The notes: generated from the letters alone by a model not told the origin. Numbered from the stretch's first letter, positions 22,945 through 33,177 are shown. The stretch: 64,000 nt of DNA from Leptobrachium leishanense (GCA_009667805.1 CM019064.1:272843662-272907661); one strand, 5' to 3'. Made by a program: numbers and translations.

Positions 22945-25900
22945 TAAGTCTCTATTCCCAAGAATCTGAGTCATAGGTGTTGGTATAGACGTCAACTCGC
23001 ATTTCGTTGCTAGCCTATGCCAAAGGCGCAGAGAGTTTAAGATGGCTGGGCATGTGGTGGTGATCAAAGGACGATGTTCTCGAGCCAGCCATATCCAATA
23101 TTGTATCTTATTCGGCCGCATAAGGGACGCTTCCAGGTCGACCCACCTGCGAGACCCCGCTGGAGCATGCCAGGCTACCACTTGTGCCAATTGAGTTGCA
23201 TAGCAATAGGTGAGGAGAGATGGAAGGCCCAGGCCGCCCAGAGACCGTGGGCGATAGAGAGTATGTCTAGTGACGCGACATTGTTTCCCTGCCCATATAA
23301 AGTAATCAATTGAGCGCTGCAAAGCGATGACCTCTGAAGCAACGAGAGGAACCGGTAATGCCTGAAACATATACAATAATCTGGGTAATACATTCATCTT
23401 GATGCAGTTAAGCCTACCGAGCCATGATATCGCATATTTATTCCAACATTCTAACTCTGCTTTGAGAGTCGCAAATAGGCGAGGGTAATTAGCTGAATAA
23501 AGGTCTGCCGAGCATGATGTTAAGCGGACCCCCAAGTATACCAGCTCCGAGTGGGTGAACCTTATAGGGCAGGAAGAAGAGAGAGTTGTAATCGCCTCTG
23601 CTGTCAGCGCCACCGGGAGTGCCTCTGATTTAGTTACATTAATTTTATATCCTGAAAGAGTAGAAAAGTCACTCAGCAGATCCAAAACCCGGGGCAAGGA
23701 GGTGGAAGGGTCTGTCAGGGAGAGAAGGATGTCATCGGCATAAGCCGATAATTTAAATTCCAAGTCACCCACCGTAAATCCCGAGATTCCCGCGTCTGAT
23801 TTAATAGCAAGCAAGAGAGGTTCCAAAAAAAGGGCAAATAAGGGCGGGGACAATGGGCAGCCCTGCCTGGTTCCGTTCCGGATAACAAAGGGAATCCTAT
23901 CGGCTCCCGGTATCAAAATTTGCGCTCCTGGGGAAGCATACAAGGCTGAGATCATTCAGAGAAAAGTGGGGGGGAACCCCAATTGTTTAAGTAAAGTAAA
24001 TAAAAACGGCCACTCCGCCCTATCAAAGGCCTTCTCAGCGTCTAAAGACAAAAATAAGGAAGGCTTCTGATAGGTCTCAGCGAACCAAATAAGGTCCGCC
24101 ACGCGTCTCGTATTGTCGTACGCTTGCCGACCTGGAATGAACCCCATCTGGTCTGGTGATACCAACAAGGGGAGGAGAGGGTCTAGGCGCAAGGCCAAAA
24201 TTTTTGCTAATAGTTTAATGTCCGTATTTAAGAGGGATATGGGCCTGTAACTATCAATGTTCTCAGGGTCTTTCCCAGGTTTGGGGAGGAGAACAATGGC
24301 AGCCAACAGTGACTCTGCAGGGAAAGGGGCACCCTCCCGTGCGGCATTAAATAAATGGCATAGAATGGGCTTCAATTTAGGACAGAATGCTTTGTAATAC
24401 CGGTATGTGAAGCCATCTGGCCCAGGGGCCTTTAATGGCTTCATCAGGCCCAAAGCCCTCCCTATCTCCTCCTCCGTTATAGGGGATCCCAACAATAGGG
24501 ACTGAACCCTATCAAGGGTAGGGAGGTTCTGCCGTCTCAAGTAAGTTTCTATATCATCTATCAGGTTGCGGTTTCCCATTTTGTGGGTGGGGGAATGGTC
24601 ATAAATATCCGTGAAATACGCTGTGAAGGCATCCCGGATATCCTCAGGAGACTTATGAACCTGCCCTTTTTTATCTCGGATCAACGGAAACAGGACAGTG
24701 TGGCGTCTAGGGCGCAGCATCCTGGCCAGGGGTGTATCTGCTTTATTCGCTCGTTCATAGTAACGCCTTTTGGACCATAGCAATGAGCTCCCCACATCAT
24801 CTAAAAATAAACCGTTAAGATCTGCACGAACTCGATTAAGCTGCAAAAGGGTATCGTCCGTCGGGACCCGTTTATGCCTGAGTTCCAGTCTCCGCAGGTC
24901 GGTCTGTAACGTGACTATGACCTGCAACTTCATGCGTTTGTGGTAGGCAGCCTGACTAATTAGCACTCCCCTGATCACTGCTTTATGAGCATTCCATAAT
25001 GTGTGTATGGACACGTCAGGAGTATCATTTAACTGAAAGTATGAATCCAACGCGGATCCAACCGCTTTCCTAACCCCCTTTTTCAAAAGAAGCAAAGGAT
25101 CGAGCCGCCATTGGCCACTGCTGCCAGACACCAGTGGGCAGACATGTAAAAGCACATCTGCATGGTCAGACCAAGTTATGGAGCCAATGCCTGATTTCGC
25201 AATCAGGGGAATACAGTCCGGGGAGATCAGAAAATAATCTAATCTGGAGTATGAGGAATGGACCGAGGAGTAAAAGGTGAAATCCTTCATTGTGGGGTGC
25301 TGTACTCTCCAGATGTCTATCAGATCATGATTACGCACAAACGCATGAAACTGCCTATCTTGGGATGGGGATGGAGTCAGACCGATGGGAGGGGGATGGC
25401 CGGATCGGTCCAGTGGTGAGCAGAGAGTAGCATTGAAGTCCCCTCCCAATATGATTTTGCCCTTAGCATGCAACCTGAGAAAGGAGGAGAGGTCCGCCCA
25501 AAATCCCGCATCTGGCCCATTTGGTGCATATACCGACATCAATGTATACCATGTAGACGAGCAAGTACCCCTCACCAAGACATACCTCCCAGCGGAGTCA
25601 GAATATACATCAATAATCTGCAGCGGACAGGAATTATGCAACAAAATAGCGGCCCCATTCCGTTTAGGAACTGCACAGGAGGTGAAGACACGGGAGTAGG
25701 ATGGGTCTGCTAAGCGAAAGGCCGCAGTGGTAGAGATCCTAGTCTCTTGGAGGAATGCGATGTTCGCAGACTTCCGCTTAAGGTCCCGAAACAGGAGACG
25801 GCGCTTACGCAGGGAATTTAGTCCCTTGACATTCAAGGAGAGGAATTTAAGGTCAGAAATCATTATGGGACTAGGAATGGGAACGCATGGCCACCATCCT

Positions 25901-26415
25901 CCCCACGTCTCCACCCCTGTCCCGTCCCGCCAGCTCCCAGCTTCTTGCCGAGGGGGGAGATGACAGGACGGGAGCCGCCCACATAGGGAAAAAAAGTGTT
26001 AAATACATCAACATAATCATACGGCCGAGAGGTCAGAGAAGAGAAATTAGGGCCGGGCCGGGCTGGGGGAATAGGTAGGGAAGGGGAAATAAGGAGAAAG
26101 AGGAAGGGAAAAAAGAACAAAACGTCCTGAACGGATGGGTAAACCAAAGGAACGGAACCTTGGAGGAGGAGGTAGTCTCGGGGGAAACCAGCACACCATG
26201 GGGAAGAAACCCTCGGCCACTGTCCCCCCGAGCAACCGCCACATTAAATGTCATACTAAAACTACAACCACCTTAACAAATAAATCAGAGGCACAAAGAA
26301 ATAGCAGAATATAACCTAAGAAAGCATCAAAGAGATGTCTAAGGGCCTAAGCCCCGCAAAACCTGGACTGAAGGATATATATGCCCTCACTTAGGGCACC
26401 CACGGCCGTCCACAT

Positions 26416-27369
26416 TCAATCTCCAGCCGGAGACCAGTCTCTGGAGAGCTGTGGCAGAGAACTCGGAGGGGTGAGCTGAGCAATTGCGTCCAGGACCTCC
26501 AATCCCAGCTGGCGTAGGAAGTCCTGAGCCCTGTACAGGTGTGTGCAAGAATACGTGCGACCATCTTTGTGTACCAAAATACGTAATGGGAATCCCCACG
26601 AGTAGCGCATATCGTGAGAGCGCAGCAGTTCTGTGACTACCTGCCATTCCCTGCGTTTAGCCAGGGTCGACAGGGCAAGGTCCTGGTAGAAAAGCAACTG
26701 ACCATCCTCGTACTCCACCTGTTGGTCGCGAGCTGTGCGTAGTAAAGCTTCCCTGGTTGAGTAATAATGTAATCTAGCAACTACGTCGCGCGGTGGTGCG
26801 TTCTGGCCTTTCCGCTCCCCCAGAGTACGGTGCATCCGGTCGATCAAATATCTAGCCGGTGGCAGCGCGGGTAATAACTTTTTCATAATGCCAGTAAGCG
26901 TGGCGTCCAGCGCATCCGATGTCACCGATTCAGGCAGGCCTCGGAGCCTGACGTTGTTGCGTCTGGACCTGTTCGATAAATCTTCCAGCGCCTCCTCTAG
27001 TGTCTCCACCCGTGTTGCTAGTGTCTCAGCGTGGTGGGCAAGTGTGTTGCACGTGTCCGTAAATGCCTCTGCCCGTTCCTCGAGACGCGCTGTGCGTGTC
27101 CCAATTACCTGGACCTCCGCCGTGAGCGCCCTCGTGTTGCGCGCCAGCTCCTCCGCTATAAATTCTTGCAGGCGGCGGATGTCCTGACGGGTCACCGGGC
27201 CCGAGTCCTGCTCCATCTCAGATGTGTCTGAGCCTGGGGATGGGCTTCTCCCTCCATCTCTGGAGGAAGCGCCGCCATCTTGGGGCCTGGTCACTGTGCG
27301 GGTCCGCGGTGTGAAAATCGGCGCTACAAGTGCGCTGTCAGGCTTTTTTGCTTTTTTTGAGGACTTCAT
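26416..27369 (-). CDS. L1 ORF1 protein (no. 2), uninterrupted, 317 aa
   Basis: This is the same protein class as the copy at 13227-14189. It has a basic Ser/Pro-rich N-terminus (about 1-55), a coiled coil about 60-135 (RTARLEERAEAF, ETLATRVETLEEALEDL), an RRM from about 131 (SRRNNVRLRGLPES) and a C-terminal domain about 215-285 (RREWQVVTELLRSHDMRYSW). There is no stop or frameshift. It should bind L1 RNA and form trimers. The first methionine is used; nothing argues for a later one. Confidence 0.85.
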   Translation of the reverse strand: MKSSKKAKKPDSALVAPIFTPRTRTVTRPQDGGASSRDGGRSPSPGSDTSEMEQDSGPVTRQDIRRLQEFIAEELARNTRALTAEVQVIGTRTARLEERAEAFTDTCNTLAHHAETLATRVETLEEALEDLSNRSRRNNVRLRGLPESVTSDALDATLTGIMKKLLPALPPARYLIDRMHRTLGERKGQNAPPRDVVARLHYYSTREALLRTARDQQVEYEDGQLLFYQDLALSTLAKRREWQVVTELLRSHDMRYSWGFPLRILVHKDGRTYSCTHLYRAQDFLRQLGLEVLDAIAQLTPPSSLPQLSRDWSPAGD

Positions 27370-28015
27370 GGCTCCTGCTATCTTCCCTTGTACCTCCAGA
27401 GCGAAATAAAGAAGATTAAAGTGGTGGTTGTCTCAATTCAATCAGCGGCTACTCGGGAGCTTCAGCAGCACACGTCCTCTCACATTGCCGGCTCGACTCC
27501 GCCTCCAGACTAGCGAATTTTTAACGTGAGTTTAGGCGCACTTAATCACGGCCGCACTAGCAGCAAATGACAGGCAATGACGGCCAATATACGAAGTACG
27601 GTCGCACGAAAGTCCTGCTGCGCAATGCAAGTGGAAAATGAACGCATTTTTGCGAGAACGCAGAACCGCTAGTACGACGTACAGAGTGCGTGTGTGCGTC
27701 ACATCACGCGGCGTGTGTGCGTGATTTGGAGATGTCAGACCCTGCTCATGTCCGGCCAACATAACGTCCAGACACCCAAAGTTTCCTGGTTTGGATCCGT
27801 AAAAAATCACGCACAAAAATGCACATCGTATGACCGTTTTCGCACATTCCATGAAAAAATACAGCAAAGCGTTCGGACGCACTTTTTGACAGTCGCTGCG
27901 AAAAATGTGTTAGTCTGACCCTAGCCTTATCTCACTTTCCAAATCGGCTATTTGGTCCAGATTGTTCTCTTTTCCTGCCATTCTCATGGTTTTCACCTTT
28001 CTCTGAACAACCCTG

Positions 28016-28386
28016 AGAGAGAGGTGAAAGCCAGGAGAACTGGCAAGAGAAGAGAACAATCTAGACCAAATAGCCGATTTGGAAAGTGAGATAAATGGGA
28101 GAATTTTTCTGGTTTGGCTATTTTGACCTAGAATTTTCTCTTCAGTCATTCTCCTGAGTTTCACCTTTCTCTGAATAACCCTGTCAGGGTTATTCAGAGA
28201 GCGGTGAAGAGCAGGAGAATGACTGGAGAATGGAAAATTCTAGGTCAAAATAGCCAAACCAGAAAAATTCTCCCATTTAGGCTAGGGTCAGACTAGCGAA
28301 TTTTTAACGTGGTTTGGATATTTTGACCTAGAATTTTCACTGCTCCAGTTATTCTCCTGCTTTTCACCACTCTCTGAATAACCCTG
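28016..28386. mobile_element. Two further rearranged MITE-S copies
   Basis: One copy ends CTCTGAATAACCCTG at 28183. After a single T another begins at 28185 and ends AATAACCCTG at 28386. Internal segments are out of the usual order because of the block duplication. Confidence 0.7.
28060..28311 (+). repeat. Duplicated block, right copy with the pre-L1 site
   Basis: This copy continues past GACTAGCGAATTTTT into AACGTG, which is MITE-B sequence found at 27523-27528 on the far side of L1 no. 2. It therefore preserves the unoccupied L1 target. It joins abruptly to MITE-S sequence (GTTTGGATATTTTGACC) at 28311. Confidence 0.9.
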
Positions 28387-28890
28387 TGAATGTTTAATCC
28401 CAAGGTGAAAAATAACATTGCTTTAGATGTTATTTTGAATTTTTTTCAAACACAGTTAAATGCAGCATATTAGGAAGTTTTAGGAGGGAAATTAATTCTC
28501 AAATATCAATCAAAAACAGACACCACCCCACCCCCTCAGTACCTCAGTATAGTGTGCAATGTATCAAATTGATTACCAGACTAAAAACACCTGGTGTTAT
28601 GCCCGTTTGTGAACAGAGGTCATTTAGAGTTGAGAATCTTTCCACGTATACATTAGTTTTTAATTCAATATCTAATAAACCGCTGCTTATAATATTCTGC
28701 AGTAAAGAGTCTCTTTATTTCTAGATTTTTTAGTATTTTTTTTAAGCATGTTCTATACTTTTTTTCAAAATTTCTTCTTTTTTTCGAACTCGAACCGAAC
28801 ACACCCAAATAGTTCGAAGTTCACGAACTTTCGAACTGCCAAAGTTCGGGCCGAACTCTGAACCGTCCGAACCCGAACAGCTCATCCCTA
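28387..28890. mobile_element. hAT copy 2 interior and right end, with an inverted MITE-A fragment
   Basis: 28650-28735 is the inverse of MITE-A at about 46250-46325 (AATTCAATATCTAATAAACC, then ATATTCTGCAGTAAAGAG). The terminal region 28780-28890 repeats CGAAC/GTTCG words up to the GCTCATCCCTA end. 28387-28640 is unassigned. Confidence 0.65.
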
Positions 28891-28898
28891 ATGTAAAG

Positions 28899-29389
28899 TA
28901 CTATATCGCTGGTACTTGGTACCGGCGAGGGAATATCATATGAATAAATCCGTATCGTCGCTATGCTGGCGCTGCTCACTACTAAGGGGTACTAGGACTC
29001 ATGTTTGGTGGTATTGTGCTACATTAGAACCGCTATGGCGAGGGGTTTCAGGTCTGGTGGAAAGGGCGACGAGACTAGCATTGCCTTTTGCTCCGTTGGA
29101 TTTCCTGTTAGGTATCTCACAGGTTCAGATGGGCAAATTGCAACGGAAACTCTTTTGCGTAATAGCGTCTAGTACAATGCTGTTGATAGCACACAGATGG
29201 AAACAAGCGCAGGTGCCCACAATCCGAGAAGTGCGGGATATGGTGAATAACACAAGAGATCATGAGCAGATGGCTAGATATATATATGATTTCCCACAGC
29301 CGGAAAAAGACCACTGGACCCTCTGGGATGCTATGTTAGCTGCGGAATGCACCGCAGTCCCGGGTCCTTCTGAACAGAGGGGATCCTGA
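28899..29389 (+). pseudogene. L1 ORF2 (no. 1), C-terminal part beyond the hAT element
   Basis: Coding resumes immediately after the hAT duplication. LCWRCSLLRGTRTHVWWYC is the C-terminal Cys/His knuckle typical of L1 ORF2. The frame ends at 29389, followed by about 225 bp of 3' UTR. Confidence 0.8.
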
Positions 29390-29628
29390 ACTGCTTTGGT
29401 TAACTTACCCCCCTGAAGTACTGGGAGCTTAATTTTTTATCTCTCTTCCAACTTATTACTCTCTAACTATGAATAGGTGGCTTGTGTTTGTGTATGTATG
29501 TATGTATTGCTCCCCTTATATGTATCTGGAAAAAGATTTGATAACCCTGTTCTTTCCTTTCTGTATCCCATAGTCTTGTTTTATTTCAAAAACAATAAAA
29601 AAAATTGAATTTTTTGGGGGAAGATTTG

Positions 29629-29819
29629 ATGGTGTCTGGAAGGTTATTCCATAACTGCGGTGCTCTGTAGGAAAATGAGGATCGAGACACTTTCTTTTTG
29701 TATTGTGGTATTGCAAGTAAGGTGCAGGTCCTGGATCGGAGGTTATAGGATGAGGGAACTGCTAGGGGAAGCAGCCTATTCAGGTAGGGTGGTAGCTTCC
29801 CAAAGAAGCTCTTAAACAC
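29629..29819 (-). pseudogene. LINE no. 1 C-terminal region, first part
   Basis: Minus-strand MFKSFFGKLPPYLN through YRAPQLWNNLPDTIKSSP matches the corresponding part of LINE no. 2 at 50455-50660. It is cut by L1 no. 1 and resumes at 13083. Roughly 29820-30069 is the decayed link back to the RT domain. Confidence 0.8.
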
Positions 29820-30069
29820 CAGATTGGAAAGGTGAAGGGTGCGTCTAGATTCAGCGACGGCCAGTTTAGCTCTCTTAACATGTCACAATGGTGGGTCATG
29901 TAGTTACATTGTAGCACAAAGCGGCAGAATGAGTTATACAATGTAGTAAGTTTCTAAAGGTGTGTTTGTGGGGCCGCTGCATACACTACATCTCCGTATT
30001 CAATAGCCGCATAAGCATGTGTTGTACAATCTGATTTCTTAACGCAGGGCTCAGGCAGGATTTGTTTCT

Positions 30070-31338
30070 TTACAGGGCACCTAGTTTGGGGTAAAGTTTG
30101 GATGAGAGTTTTTCTATATGGGGGCCAAAGGATAGATTTGGGTCTAACCACATACCTAGATATTTGAGAGAAGTGACTGTGGGCAGCGTGCCATTTGATT
30201 TTGTCCTGACATGTAGATGGGGATTTTGCAGTTTATGTAGTTTAGGTGCTGTTCCAAAGAGCATTGTTACAGTTTTGTCAGTATTTAGAAAAAGTTTGTT
30301 ATCTGTGATCCACTTTTCTACCTCTGTGAATTGTTCTTGCAGCACGGCCTCCAGCTGTGGGAGATCTGGTTTGCTGGTATAGATTACGGTGTCGTCGGCA
30401 TACATGTGTACAGTTGAGGCTTTGCAGACGTTGGGCAGATCATTTATGAATAATGTGAATAGCAGGGGACAGAGTATTGAGCCTTGGGGTACTCCGCACG
30501 TGACTGGGAGGGGGAGGGAGGAGCTAACAGAGATGGACACATGTTGTGATCGGTTGGATACATATGATTCAAACCAGGTTAGCGTGTGATCACCAATACC
30601 AGAGTTTTTAAGTTTTTGTAATAAGATGCCATGGTCTACTGCAGTGGTCCCCAACCCAGGCCCTCAGGGCCCACTAACAGGCCAGATTTTGCAGATCACC
30701 TTGGGGAAATGCAGACTGAATCCTGCAATCACTGAGCAGCAAATCATAACACCTGTGCTGTGCTTTGGATATCTGGAAAACCTGACCTGTTAGTGGGCCC
30801 TGAGGGCCTGGGTTGGGGACCACTGGTCTACTGTGTCAAAGGCCTGGGCAAAATCAAGGAAGATGGCTCCAGTTAGGTCTCCTTGTTCCATGCCAGCTTG
30901 GGTATCATTGCAATCTTTTAAAAGGGCGGTTGTAGTTGAGTGATTTGGACGAAAGCCCGATTGATCTGGGGTTAAATAGTTTGATGATTGATAATAATCA
31001 CGTAATTGTGTGTACACGCATTTTTCCAAAATTGTTGACATAACAGGGAGCAATGAGATTGGACGGTAGTTGGATACCAAAGTACTGTCACCACTTTTAT
31101 GGATAGGTACCACTCTCGCAGTCTTCCATAGTTTGGGTATGTATCCAGTTGCCAGTGATTCATTGATGAGTGTTGCGACAGGTTTTGCAATTGCTGGGGC
31201 ACTGATTTTCAGCAGCATTGCTGGGATTTGATCAGGTCCAGATCGGTATTTCATTTTTTGATTACGGAGCAGTTTAGTAACTACACTGACAGGCACTGTT
31301 CTAAAGTTGAATTTATCTGCGATATGGGGTCCCTGCAC
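30070..31338 (-). pseudogene. LINE no. 1 reverse transcriptase, split by a hAT MITE
   Basis: The first half (30826-31338) contains SGPDQIPAMLLK, VVPIHKSGD, SNYRPISLLPV, DQSGFRPNHSTTTALL and IFLDFAQAFDTVDQ. After the 184-bp MITE the second half (30070-30641) continues with HGILLQKLKNSGIG, VTCGVPQGSIL and MYADDTVIY. The catalytic YADD box is intact. The MITE inserted a few codons after FDTVD. The fingers-palm-thumb order is normal for a CR1/L2-type RT. Confidence 0.85.
30642..30825. mobile_element. 184-bp hAT-type MITE (CAGTGGTCCCCAAC ends)
   Basis: It begins CAGTGGTCCCCAAC and ends GTTGGGGACCACTG, with the inverted repeats extending about 45 bp. The 8-bp duplication GTCTACTG flanks it (30634-30641 and 30826-30833). 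The ends match the well-known Charlie/hAT-type terminus. It is non-coding. Confidence 0.95.
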
Positions 31339-31951
31339 AGTTGGAGGGGCCTGACCTGTGTGTGGCCTTTCTGTAGGTGTGTCATTTGCTAGCTTAGCAA
31401 TTAGGGTGGTGGCGCACCCAACAAAATAATTATTAAAGGCATTTGCAACATCTAGGGGGTGTTGCAGGGTTTGGTTGTTTACTTTGACAGCAGCCAGCTG
31501 GGAGTGGACTGGGGTGCTTGTATGTTATTTATGATTCTCTAAATATTTCTAGGGTTCGATAGGTTATTGTTTAGATTTTCATTGAAGTATTGGGCTTTAA
31601 CCATTTTTGTTTGTTTTGTACATGCATTCCGGCATTTTCGGTATTCACAGTGATCATTCATGGAACCAGTACTCTTGAAATTTAACCACAGTGAATCTCT
31701 AATCTGGTACATTTGTGTAAGATCAGCTGTAACCCAGGGGAGATGAGCCCCTTTTACTCGCACTTTACGCAGCGGGGCATGGGCATTCCAGACTTGGAGG
31801 AGCTCGGACTGAAAGAATTAAATTGCACAGTCCAAGTCTGGAATAAGTAGTAGATAGTGGTCACTGAAGCTATTAGCGAGAACGCTTGCCTCCTGTATTC
31901 TATCGGGACATGAAGAGAGAATCTAGTCCAGCAGGGTATGGTTAGGGCTGT

Positions 31952-32275
31952 TCATATTAATGCGAGTGAGGAGGAGATTAATTGAGTTAGCTGCAAGGCC
32001 TTAAACAGTGAGCAGTGTTTATTGGCTTTAGGATACAGCCAATCAATATTGAAATCGCCGAGGACCAGCAGTTCACTTTTTTGGTTTTGTTCAAGTAAGT
32101 TATGAAGGATTTCAGTTATGTCAGAGAGGGAGTGCACTGGAGAGCTTAGTGGGCGATAAAATCTAGCAACAATGATTGATTTAATGAATGGGATCTCAAT
32201 TATACCGGAGAAGAAATCGAAGGTGGCAGGGGAGCTAGAATTCTGTAAGGGGGTGAACTTAATGGACTCATCAAC
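31952..32275 (-). pseudogene. LINE no. 1 endonuclease middle part
   Basis: LLVLGDFNIDWL at 31952-32137 is the GDFN box of the AP-endonuclease. The SPVHSLSDIT-like upstream piece is continuous with the preceding ORF but in another state of decay. Frameshifts and stops separate it from the RT domain. A degraded linker follows at 31339-31951 (fragment 31539-31763). Confidence 0.7.
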
Positions 32276-32823
32276 CTAAATAGCTATACCTCCTCCACTC
32301 TTTGCTCTGTCCTTTCTATAACATGAATACCCCTGTATTGATATGGCAGAGTCTGGTACTTTTGGGGTTAACCATGATTCTGTGAGCACAATGACTTTGG
32401 GTTTGTAATAGCAACACCAAGCTTGAAGCTCATCCAATTTAGGGAGTAAGCTGCGGATGTTGCAGTGCACAAAGGAGAGGCCTTTTTTAGTGGGGAGACT
32501 AAAGGTTGTGTCAGCTATAGGACCAGGGTTAGATTCCACATCGTTTGCCAGGGAAAGTAGCAGAATGAATAGGAATTTGGACAGAGTTTTCTTTTGGTAA
32601 TAATGTAATTGCACAGTTTTAAATCTCTGTGTGGGGGTAGGAGGGCTGGAGATTAGCACTCTCCACCAGCACTCATCTGACAGATTAGAAGAACCAAGCA
32701 GGCTGGGGTGTATTGAGACTTGATTTCCATCCTGGGGCAATTGGAAAGGTGTATAGAGGGCGAGGGTAGCTTTGGAGAGAAGGGAGGAGAGAGAAAAGTG
32801 AAGCAATAGTGGGATATACATTA
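32276..32823 (-). pseudogene. LINE no. 1 ORF, 5' part: leader, 2A peptide and start of endonuclease
   Basis: I take the start as the MYIPLL methionine near 32821. The open frame extends 5' into MITE-A sequence, so its first methionine is not native. About 100 residues precede a hydrophobic stretch (KFLFILLLSLA) that runs directly into DVESNPGP, the 2A ribosome-skipping motif. The endonuclease then begins (FVHCNIRSLLPK...LTESWL: the N and E of the AP-endonuclease fold). The frame stops at about 32276 after GGGIAI, so the gene is broken. Known 2A peptides in LINEs separate the leader from the polyprotein and may double as a signal peptide; that function is inferred here. Confidence 0.75.
32519..32542 (-). 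other. 2A peptide coding motif DVESNPGP
   Basis: Minus-strand translation gives DVESNPGP, matching the D(V/I)ExNPGP consensus at every fixed position. The residues immediately upstream are hydrophobic (FILLLSLA). Ribosomes are expected to skip the final Gly-Pro bond. Confidence 0.85.
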
Positions 32824-32974
32824 TAGAGAAAGGTGGGGGTGAGAGTAGTTGGGTGGGCGAGAGTAAGTGTGGGAGAGTAAATGATAAGAATAAACGGTTG
32901 ACTAAAAAAAATAATAAAAACTGAATTTTTTTTACTTTGAAACCTATGGGATTCTTCTGTTTAAACCTGTCAGT

Positions 32975-33129
32975 TACAGTTACAGGCATTTATACAGCGC
33001 CAGCATATTGTGTAGCATCTGTAGCACTTTACAATAGGGGAGCAAAAACATCAGATGTACATGATAAGTGAGGAACAGACGACCCTGCCCGTAGGATAGC
33101 TGTCCTGTTAATACAGCACTTTAACCAGT
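32975..33129 (-). mobile_element. L2-type 3' tail fragment in MITE-A
   Basis: TTACAGTTACAGGCATTTAT, then CAGCGCCAGCATATTG, then GACGACCCTGCCCGTAGGAT match the fragments near 8800 and 57230. The MITE-A sequence reads on from CCTGTC to TCGAACTAAAG across it. Confidence 0.6.
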
Positions 33130-33177
33130 CGAACTAAAGCACCAAAAATCTGGGTATGTTCGGCGTTCCGTGAATAG

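Larger units (their letters stand above)
19226..25863 (-). pseudogene. L1 ORF2 (no. 2): one premature stop and one L2 insertion
   Basis: ORF2 encodes the endonuclease and reverse transcriptase that carry out target-primed insertion. Start chosen at MISDLKFLSLN (25863), just before the endonuclease; an upstream methionine at 25914 is also open. The endonuclease shows LSLNVKGLN, FLQETR, VYAPNG, GGDFNAT and SDHADVL. The RT shows KAPGPDGFTY, SYRPISLLNTDIKLLAKIL, LSLDAEKAFDRAEW, NGTRQGCPLSPP and AYADDILLSL (YADD at about 23731-23742). A single TGA at 23956-23958 lies in the RT with the frame open on both sides. The L2 cuts the thumb region at 22944/20086. The last part, 19226-20085, ends with a Cys/His knuckle (CWRLCTSKGSFFHMWWTC). 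No frameshift is seen. Confidence 0.9.
18841..27506 (-). mobile_element. L1 element no. 2, full length, near intact, interrupted by an L2
   Basis: The 16-bp target duplication AGACTAGCGAATTTTT lies at 18825-18840 and 27507-27522. The 5' end (27506) starts GGAGGCGGAGTCGAGC on the minus strand and the 3' end is a poly(A) run (T run at 18841-18847) preceded by AATAAA. It has a 5' UTR of about 137 bp, ORF1 26416-27369, ORF2 19226-25863 and a 3' UTR of about 385 bp. An L2 LINE occupies 20086-22944. Without it the element would be about 5.8 kb, normal for L1. Confidence 0.95.
18815..27926. mobile_element. MITE-B copy 1, split by L1 no. 2
   Basis: The ends GGCTAGGGTCAGACTAGCG and GTTAGTCTGACCCTAGCC are inverse, with TTA on both sides (18812-18814 and 27927-27929). 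The MITE-S host gives the empty site, so the 3-bp TTA duplication is established by comparison. The native interior is about 27523-27926 (rich in CG and GCG words) plus 18815-18840. Confidence 0.85.
18720..28015. mobile_element. MITE-S copy, split by MITE-B
   Basis: It starts CAGGGTTATTCAGAGAG and ends CTCTGAACAACCCTG at 28015. The interior is interrupted at CCCATTTA by MITE-B, and TTATCTCACTTTCC resumes after it. Intact copies (for example 4810-4830) show the uninterrupted CCCATTTATCTCAC. Confidence 0.75.
18044..28890. mobile_element. hAT element copy 2, deletion derivative filled with nested insertions
   Basis: The left end is TAGGGATGAGCCGAACAC and the right end GAACAGCTCATCCCTA. The exact 8-bp duplication ATGTAAAG flanks it (18036-18043 and 28891-28898) inside L1 no. 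1. The left 514 bp (18044-18557) matches the left end of the hAT element at 33946 almost base for base. The right about 150-200 bp is C/G/A-rich with repeated CCGAAC and TTCGAA words, as in that copy. The transposase region is absent; its place is taken by MITE-S, MITE-B, L1 and L2 insertions. Confidence 0.9.
13098..29614 (+). mobile_element. L1 element no. 1, full length but split by a hAT element
   Basis: The 5' end is GGGGGCGTGG, the 3' end is an AATAAAA-containing A-rich tail, and a 14-bp target duplication TGGGGGAAGATTTG flanks it. It has a 5' UTR (13098-13226), ORF1 (13227-14189), an inter-ORF stretch of about 520 bp and ORF2 (from 14714, resuming at 28899, to 29389). The hAT element sits at 18044-28890. 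This is the L1-type arrangement (two ORFs, endonuclease plus RT) of amphibian L1 lineages. Confidence 0.9.
12801..32882 (-). mobile_element. 2A-encoding CR1/L2-group LINE no. 1, near full length, split by L1 and hAT insertions
   Basis: The element runs from about 32880 (5') to the TTTATTTATTTAATT tail at 12801 (3'). Its parts are an N-terminal leader with a 2A peptide, an AP-endonuclease, a reverse transcriptase and a conserved C-terminal region. L1 no. 1 interrupts it between 13098 and 29614, where TGGGGGAAGATTTG is duplicated (13084-13097 and 29615-29628). A hAT MITE interrupts the RT at 30642-30825. The same family recurs on the plus strand at 49333-50917, which shows the continuous sequence across the L1 site. 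5-prime target-duplication boundaries are not certain. Confidence 0.8.
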
